DNA of 11,144 nt from Campylobacterota bacterium. GTDB taxonomy: Bacteria; Campylobacterota; Campylobacteria; Campylobacterales; Sulfurovaceae. A program made the translations under genes and the position numbers. Location: NCBI GenBank assembly GCA_011372825.1, contig DSAK01000102.1:1-11144 (forward strand), written 5' to 3'. Each line of letters opens with the position of its first letter. Positions within the stretch are counted from its first letter, which is position 1. The notes beneath the pieces are model-generated. The model searched no databases and was not told where the DNA came from. It saw only the letters and a program-made list of their open reading frames with translations. Shown one piece after another: positions 7,528 through 11,144 of the stretch.

Positions 7528-7623
7528 ATGGCTGGTGTTGATATGTTTTTGTTAATTTTTATAATAATAGTTGCTTTAGTTGGGGTAGGTTGGTTTGCAT
7601 ATGAAGCAAATCGTGATGAGTAG
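7528..7623 (+). CDS. 31-residue hydrophobic small membrane protein
   Basis: A complete short reading frame starting at ATG four bases after the rlmN stop and ending at TAG. A GGAG at 7517-7520 sits seven bases upstream, a near-ideal ribosome binding site written into the last codon and stop of rlmN. The peptide begins MAGVDM, has a continuous hydrophobic core at residues 6-24 (MFLLIFIIIVALVGVGWFA) that is long enough for one transmembrane helix, and ends in the charged tail YEANRDE. With no positive residues before the helix and a net negative tail, topology is uncertain. It is last in the hisF-rlmN operon. In C. jejuni I recall a tiny ORF (Cj1714) at the same place after rlmN, which would support a conserved small protein. 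Function unknown; the call rests on the ribosome binding site, composition and synteny. Confidence 0.72.
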   Translation: MAGVDMFLLIFIIIVALVGVGWFAYEANRDE

Positions 7624-7629
7624 CTAGTT

Positions 7630-8562
7630 TTATTTTTCTAGTATTCTTTGGGATGATATAAGATATTTCATCTTGTCAAAATTAATCTTGCTTTCTATAC
7701 TAAATCTTTTTTCTCCATATAAAAATTCGATTTTTTCAGCGTGCAACATAAGTCTCGAGGCTCCAGTAAAAAGCTTTCTTTTTTCTTGACTAAGTCTACC
7801 ATCGAGGTATTCATTGCTGATTTTAAACGATGTTGCATAGAGTGGGTCGCCTAAAATAGGATGTTTCACGTGAAACAAATGGACTCTTATTTGGTGCATT
7901 CTGCCTGTAAGTGGGATACATTCAAGTAGTGTAGCATCAATCATAGGATCATAATAAATCGGTTTAAAATCGGTATGTGAAGGTTTTCCAAGCGGGTCAA
8001 GTAGTGCTTTGTGTTTGAGTGACTCAAATGAATCATTTTTACTTAGTGGCTCTGAAACACTAAAAGAGTCTTTTATCTCTCCATCAACCCATGCATAGTA
8101 ACGTTTGAAAACTTTGCGATCTTGAAAGCTATTTTTGAGTTCAATTTCAGCTTTTTTGTGTTTGCTTGCAACTAGTAGCCCTGAAGTCTCTTTGTCTATT
8201 CTATGGACAATGTTTGCATCTTTGCCACCATACCAACGAACCACATCTAGCATTGAAAAAGGGGCAATTCGTGTATTTGGATGGACAAGAATGCCTGACG
8301 GTTTTTCAAATACTAGTATATCGTCATCATCCACTAAGGGGGCGAACATATCATAGGGCCTCTTTTCTGGCTCAAAAACTCTTAGTGTTATTTCGCCGCA
8401 TATTCGTTCCCCTGTTTTTGTGAGCGCTTGCCCATTAATCTCCATGCACCCCTTATGGATAAATCTCTGTGCTTGTGCTTGATTGATGTTGAGTGTTTGC
8501 ATCACAAACAAATAAGCTGGCATAGGCGATGAGAGTGTGAAATTGCGCGAGACAAATGGCAT
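7630..8562 (-). CDS. RluA/RluD-family pseudouridine synthase with S4 domain
   Basis: A 310-residue pseudouridine synthase of the RluA family, probably acting on 23S rRNA. The N-terminal S4-like domain covers about residues 15-65 (QRFIHKGCMEINGQALTKTGERI). The catalytic domain has FEKPSGILVHP at 85-95, the signature HRIDKETSGLLVASK at 120-134 with catalytic D123, and LTGRMHQIRVHL at 218-229. The family motif HPILGDPLY is at 234-242, immediately preceded by FHVK, which is encoded by a parS palindrome. The ATG at 8560-8562 has only a distant AAAGG; the internal Met14 has no Shine-Dalgarno sequence, so the longer start is kept. It converges on the hisF-rlmN operon with 6 bp between stop codons. 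It precedes purB divergently, as Cj0022c does in C. jejuni. The target uridine (RluC-, RluD- or phylum-specific) cannot be told from sequence. Confidence 0.94.
   Translation of the reverse strand: MPFVSRNFTLSSPMPAYLFVMQTLNINQAQAQRFIHKGCMEINGQALTKTGERICGEITLRVFEPEKRPYDMFAPLVDDDDILVFEKPSGILVHPNTRIAPFSMLDVVRWYGGKDANIVHRIDKETSGLLVASKHKKAEIELKNSFQDRKVFKRYYAWVDGEIKDSFSVSEPLSKNDSFESLKHKALLDPLGKPSHTDFKPIYYDPMIDATLLECIPLTGRMHQIRVHLFHVKHPILGDPLYATSFKISNEYLDGRLSQEKRKLFTGASRLMLHAEKIEFLYGEKRFSIESKINFDKMKYLISSQRILEK
7862..7877. other. parS centromere site 2 (ParB binding palindrome)
   Basis: A second exact copy of TGTTTCACGTGAAACA. The perfect palindrome is 16 bp here, because the flanking bases (A and A) do not pair. 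It falls in the coding sequence of the RluA-family synthase, where the minus strand reads it as codons 229-234 (LFHVKH), within a conserved region. Exact identity with the site at 6189-6204, and with the parS consensus, makes chance very unlikely in AT-rich DNA. Confidence 0.93.
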
Positions 8563-8593
8563 ATTTTGGAAGAACCTTTAAACACTATTTGGC

Positions 8594-8599
8594 TACAAT
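8594..8599 (+). promoter_or_regulatory. Probable -10 element for purB
   Basis: TACAAT preceded by TTTGGC, an extended -10 like those of Campylobacterota. It lies 36 bp before the purB ATG and would give a leader of about 30 bases, containing AAAAGGGATAAAGCC before the start codon as the ribosome binding site. No -35 box is evident. Pattern match only. Confidence 0.5.
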
Positions 8600-8603
8600 C
8601 ATA
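8598..8603 (-). promoter_or_regulatory. Possible -10 element for the RluA-family synthase gene
   Basis: On the minus strand these bases read TATGAT, preceded by TTAGTG. It lies about 36 bp upstream of the start codon of the synthase gene and shares two bases with the purB -10 element on the other strand, so the two promoters would compete for polymerase. The divergent region is only 73 bp long, so both promoters must be packed into it. Confidence 0.4.
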
Positions 8604-8635
8604 CACTAATTTTCTAAAATAAAAGGGATAAAGCC

Positions 8636-9967
8636 ATGGTAGAGCGTTATGCTAGAAAAGAGATGAGTGATAAGTGGACTATGCAAGCAAAATATCAAGC
8701 ATGGCTTGATGTTGAGATAGCAGTTGTAAAAGCTTGGAATAAATTGGGGCTAATTCCAGATGAGGATGCAAACAAAATAGTCGAAAATGCAACATTTTCT
8801 GTTGAGAGAATCGATGAGATTGAAGCAATAACAAGACACGATTTGATAGCTTTTACTACAAGTGTTTCTGAGAATTTGGGTGAAGAGAGTAGGTGGTTTC
8901 ACTATGGAATGACTAGCTCAGATACTATTGATACTGCCGTAGCACTACAAATAAAAGACTCATTAAATCTTATCATCAAGGATGTAGAGATGGTAATGGA
9001 GTCTATCAAAAAAAGAGCATATGAGCACAAAATGACCCTTATGGTAGGGCGAAGTCATGGAATACATGGTGAGCCAATAACTTTTGGGCTTGTGCTTGCA
9101 GTGTGGTATGACGAAATGAAAAGACATTTAGAAAATTTAGAGCAAACCTTGAAGGTTATTAGTGTAGGACAAATCAGTGGCGCTATGGGCAATTTTGCTC
9201 ATGCTCCACTTGAACTTGAAGAGATAGCATGTAAGCAACTTGGGCTGGAACCTGCACCAGCTTCAAATCAAGTAATTCAAAGAGACAGGTATGCCAGAGT
9301 TGCAACAGCATTAGCACTCCTTGCTTCAAGCATAGAAAAATTTGCAGTACAAGTACGCCATTGGCAAAGGACAGAGGTGTATGAGTGTGAAGAGTTTTTT
9401 GCCGCTGGTCAAAAAGGTAGTTCAGCAATGCCTCACAAGCGAAATCCTATCCTAACAGAAAATATCACAGGACTTGCTAGAATCATTAGAGCGTATGCAA
9501 CTCCAGCCATGGAGAATGTCGCACTTTGGCACGAGAGAGATATCTCACATAGCTCTACAGAGAGGTTTTGGCTCCCTGATAGTTTTATCACTGCCGATTT
9601 TATGCTACATAGATTTAATAATGTCATAGCAAATCTCACAGTAATGCCTGAAAATATGTTAAGAAATCTCAATCTCACAGGGGGATTGGTCTTTTCGCAA
9701 CGAGTTTTGCTCGAGCTTCCAAAGGCGGGGGTGAGCAGAGAGGCAGCGTATGCTATCGTTCAAAGAAATGCAATGAAAGTTTGGGAAGAGATAAGACAAG
9801 GGAAACCACCGCTAAATGAAAACAAAGAGAGCTTGTATCTGCTTTATTTGTTAGAAGATAGTGAGCTTCGCTCAAAATTATCAGAAAAACAGATAAGAGA
9901 GTGTTTTGATTATAGCTACTACACAAAAAATGTAGATGCTATTTTCAATAGGGTATTTGATAAGTGA
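8636..9967 (+). CDS. purB: Adenylosuccinate lyase
   Basis: PurB catalyses two beta-eliminations of fumarate in purine synthesis: SAICAR to AICAR, and adenylosuccinate to AMP. The 443-residue protein is a fumarase/aspartase superfamily member acting as a homotetramer. Key motifs are ITRHDLIAFTTSVSE near 65-79, HYGMTSSDTIDT at 89-100, GRSHGIHGEP at 138-147 with the catalytic histidine H141, and the superfamily signature GSSAMPHKRNP at 261-271 with the flexible-loop catalytic serine at 262/263. TGGLVFSQRVLLELPKAGVSREAAY in the C-terminal domain is also typical. The ATG follows AAAAGGGATAAAGCC. It stands alone as a short unit between the divergent promoter and a 167 bp gap, followed by nrdA. AICAR is also a product of the HisF reaction encoded upstream. 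Confidence 0.97.
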   Translation: MVERYARKEMSDKWTMQAKYQAWLDVEIAVVKAWNKLGLIPDEDANKIVENATFSVERIDEIEAITRHDLIAFTTSVSENLGEESRWFHYGMTSSDTIDTAVALQIKDSLNLIIKDVEMVMESIKKRAYEHKMTLMVGRSHGIHGEPITFGLVLAVWYDEMKRHLENLEQTLKVISVGQISGAMGNFAHAPLELEEIACKQLGLEPAPASNQVIQRDRYARVATALALLASSIEKFAVQVRHWQRTEVYECEEFFAAGQKGSSAMPHKRNPILTENITGLARIIRAYATPAMENVALWHERDISHSSTERFWLPDSFITADFMLHRFNNVIANLTVMPENMLRNLNLTGGLVFSQRVLLELPKAGVSREAAYAIVQRNAMKVWEEIRQGKPPLNENKESLYLLYLLEDSELRSKLSEKQIRECFDYSYYTKNVDAIFNRVFDK

Positions 9968-10134
9968 AACTTATAATAATAGAGAATAGTATAATTGTTG
10001 GTTACCTTAAAAATCTCTAGAGCTGACTTGAATTAAAATCACTCGAAGTAAAAAAGAGTAAAATGAATACCTTATTTTAAAGAATTATTGAATAAATATA
10101 AACTATCTATACGGTATAAAGAGGAGCAATTTTA
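9968..10134 (+). promoter_or_regulatory. purB-nrdA intergenic region with candidate promoters and weak dyads
   Basis: This very AT-rich 167 bp stretch has no open frame of note. It holds two perfect TATAAT hexamers (9972-9977 and 9990-9995). They also sit in an imperfect dyad just after the purB stop, TTATAATA at 9971-9978 against TAGTATAA at 9987-9994, so the same bases could be a promoter or a weak terminator hairpin. A second A+T hairpin, TAAAATGA at 10059-10066 with TTATTTTA at 10072-10079, has a five-base loop but no T-tract after it. TATAAA at 10097-10102 is a closer candidate -10 for nrdA. The strong ribosome binding site GAGGAG is at 10121-10126, eight bases before the nrdA ATG. No NrdR box was recognised. 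Confidence 0.45.
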
Positions 10135-11144
10135 ATGATAAGAATTCTTAAACGTAATGGTCGAGTTGAGACCCTGGATGTAACAAAAATCCAAAAATAT
10201 ACTTCTGCTTCAGTAGAAGGTCTAGAGGGGGTTAGTCAAAGTGAGCTTGAGGTTGATGCCAAACTTCAATTTCGTGACATGATAACTTCCGAAGAGATAC
10301 AGCAAACACTTATCAAAACAGCAGTAGACAAAATAGATATAGATAGACCAGACTGGACTTTTGTAGCAGCTAGACTTTTTTTATACGATCTATACCATAA
10401 GGTCACTGGCTACACCGGATACAATCACTTAAGAGATTATTTTGAGCGAGGGGAAGCAGCTGGACGGATAGTCCTAGGACTCAAAGAGAAATACGATTTG
10501 GACGATTTAAATAACTACATAAAACCAGAAAGAGATTTGCAGTTTACCTATCTTGGAGTGCGTACTTTGTATGATCGCTATTTACTCAAAGACAAAGAAG
10601 GTATGCCTATAGAATTACCACAGCAACTCTTTATGGGTGTAGCTATGTTTTTGGCACAAAACGAGTTTGATTGTCAAAGTTGGGCCAAAAAGTTTTATGA
10701 TATTTTGAGTAAATTTGAAGTGATGGCTGCGACTCCTACTCTTAGTAACGCACGCACACCTAGACATCAGCTTAGCTCATGTTACATAGGTTCTACCCCT
10801 GACAATATAGAGGGAATTTTTGACGCATACAAAGAGATGGCGCTTCTTTCTAAATTTGGTGGAGGGATAGGATGGGACTGGTCGAATGTTCGTGGGATGG
10901 GATCTTTTATCGACGGACATAAGCACGCAGCTGGTGGGATTGTGCCATTTTTGAAAATCGCAAATGATGTTGCAATTGCAGTTGATCAATTGGGCACAAG
11001 AAAAGGTGCAATTGCGGTCTATATAGAGCCGTGGCATATCGATGTCAAAGATTTTATCGATTTGAAAAAGAATTCTGGAGAAGAGCGAAGAAGAGCTCAT
11101 GACTTGTTCCCTGCTTTGTGGATAAATGACTTGTTTATGAGGCG
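10135..11144 (+). CDS. nrdA: Ribonucleoside-diphosphate reductase, alpha (large) subunit (N-terminal 336 codons, cut by window edge)
   Basis: NrdA is the catalytic subunit of class I ribonucleotide reductase, reducing NDPs to dNDPs with a radical supplied by NrdB. The frame starts at ATG 10135-10137, eight bases after GAGGAG, and is still open at the window end. Residues 1 to about 95 form an ATP-cone allosteric domain (MIRILKRNGRVETLDVTKIQ through TFVAARLFLYDLY). The reductase domain follows, with the conserved ATPTLSNARTPRHQLSSC, where C216 is the first redox-active cysteine, then SKFGGGIGWDWSNVRG and GAIAVYIEPWHIDVKDFIDL. RRRAHDLFPALWINDLF follows near the cut. The remaining active-site cysteines and the C-terminal CxxC lie outside the window. 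Adjacent purB supplies purine nucleotides. The order purB-nrdA matches Cj0023-Cj0024. The ATP cone implies ordinary dATP feedback control. Confidence 0.96.
   Translation, partial: MIRILKRNGRVETLDVTKIQKYTSASVEGLEGVSQSELEVDAKLQFRDMITSEEIQQTLIKTAVDKIDIDRPDWTFVAARLFLYDLYHKVTGYTGYNHLRDYFERGEAAGRIVLGLKEKYDLDDLNNYIKPERDLQFTYLGVRTLYDRYLLKDKEGMPIELPQQLFMGVAMFLAQNEFDCQSWAKKFYDILSKFEVMAATPTLSNARTPRHQLSSCYIGSTPDNIEGIFDAYKEMALLSKFGGGIGWDWSNVRGMGSFIDGHKHAAGGIVPFLKIANDVAIAVDQLGTRKGAIAVYIEPWHIDVKDFIDLKKNSGEERRRAHDLFPALWINDLFMR

Noticed and set aside
9961..9972. GTGAAAC at the end of purB as a third parS site
   Set aside because: Only a half-site is present (AAGTGAAACTT); the other arm is absent, so ParB would not be expected to bind.
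9971..9999. Rho-independent terminator after purB
   Set aside because: The dyad is entirely A+T apart from its outer AAC/GTT arms, has a mismatch and lacks a following T-tract. It would be very weak.
10081..10134. NrdR box upstream of nrdA
   Set aside because: I looked for tandem ACACWATATATWGTGT-like 16-mers and found none. ACTATCTATACGG has only superficial similarity.

Overview
This window looks like an ordinary, vertically inherited stretch of chromosome from a member of the Campylobacterota (formerly Epsilonproteobacteria). The reasons are the AT-rich composition, tight gene packing, TTTTTG-TATAAT style promoters without a clear -35 box, and gene order. An RNase J with a long disordered N-terminal extension, in the order rsmA-rnj-kdsD, is characteristic of this phylum. 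From memory, rluB/rnj/rsmA/rlmN matches Campylobacter jejuni Cj1709c-Cj1713, and RluA-type synthase/purB/nrdA matches Cj0022c-Cj0024. The genus cannot be fixed from the sequence alone; a free-living Sulfurimonas-like organism is plausible.

Layout. Positions 1-5057 hold a minus-strand operon, in transcription order rsmA, rnj, kdsD, rluB, rarA (cut by the window edge), with overlaps of 11, 14 and 23 bp and one 47 bp gap. It serves rRNA maturation and decay, the LPS Kdo precursor pathway and replication-fork repair. A 101 bp divergent region (5058-5158) separates it from a plus-strand operon: hisF, a short nucleoside phosphorylase/hydrolase-fold gene, rlmN, and a 31-codon membrane peptide gene with a good ribosome binding site. 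That operon runs head-on into a minus-strand RluA-type pseudouridine synthase gene, with only 6 bp between the stop codons. A second divergent promoter region (8563-8635) precedes purB. A 167 bp intergenic stretch then leads into nrdA, which runs off the right edge.

The most notable non-genic signal is a pair of perfect 16 bp palindromes, TGTTTCACGTGAAACA, at 6189-6204 and 7862-7877. These match the bacterial chromosomal centromere parS, the ParB binding and CTP-loading site. Both lie inside coding sequence. The second is written over a conserved motif of the RluA-family enzyme. Two parS sites about 1.7 kb apart imply that the window is origin-proximal. This fits the gene content, because in C. 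jejuni the two syntenic blocks lie on either side of dnaA/oriC.

Four of the eleven genes act on rRNA (RluB, RsmA, RlmN and the RluA-type synthase) and a fifth (RNase J) processes or degrades RNA. The remainder cover histidine/purine biosynthesis, deoxynucleotide supply, LPS precursor synthesis and fork repair. I saw no mobile element, CRISPR array, tRNA or rRNA gene.
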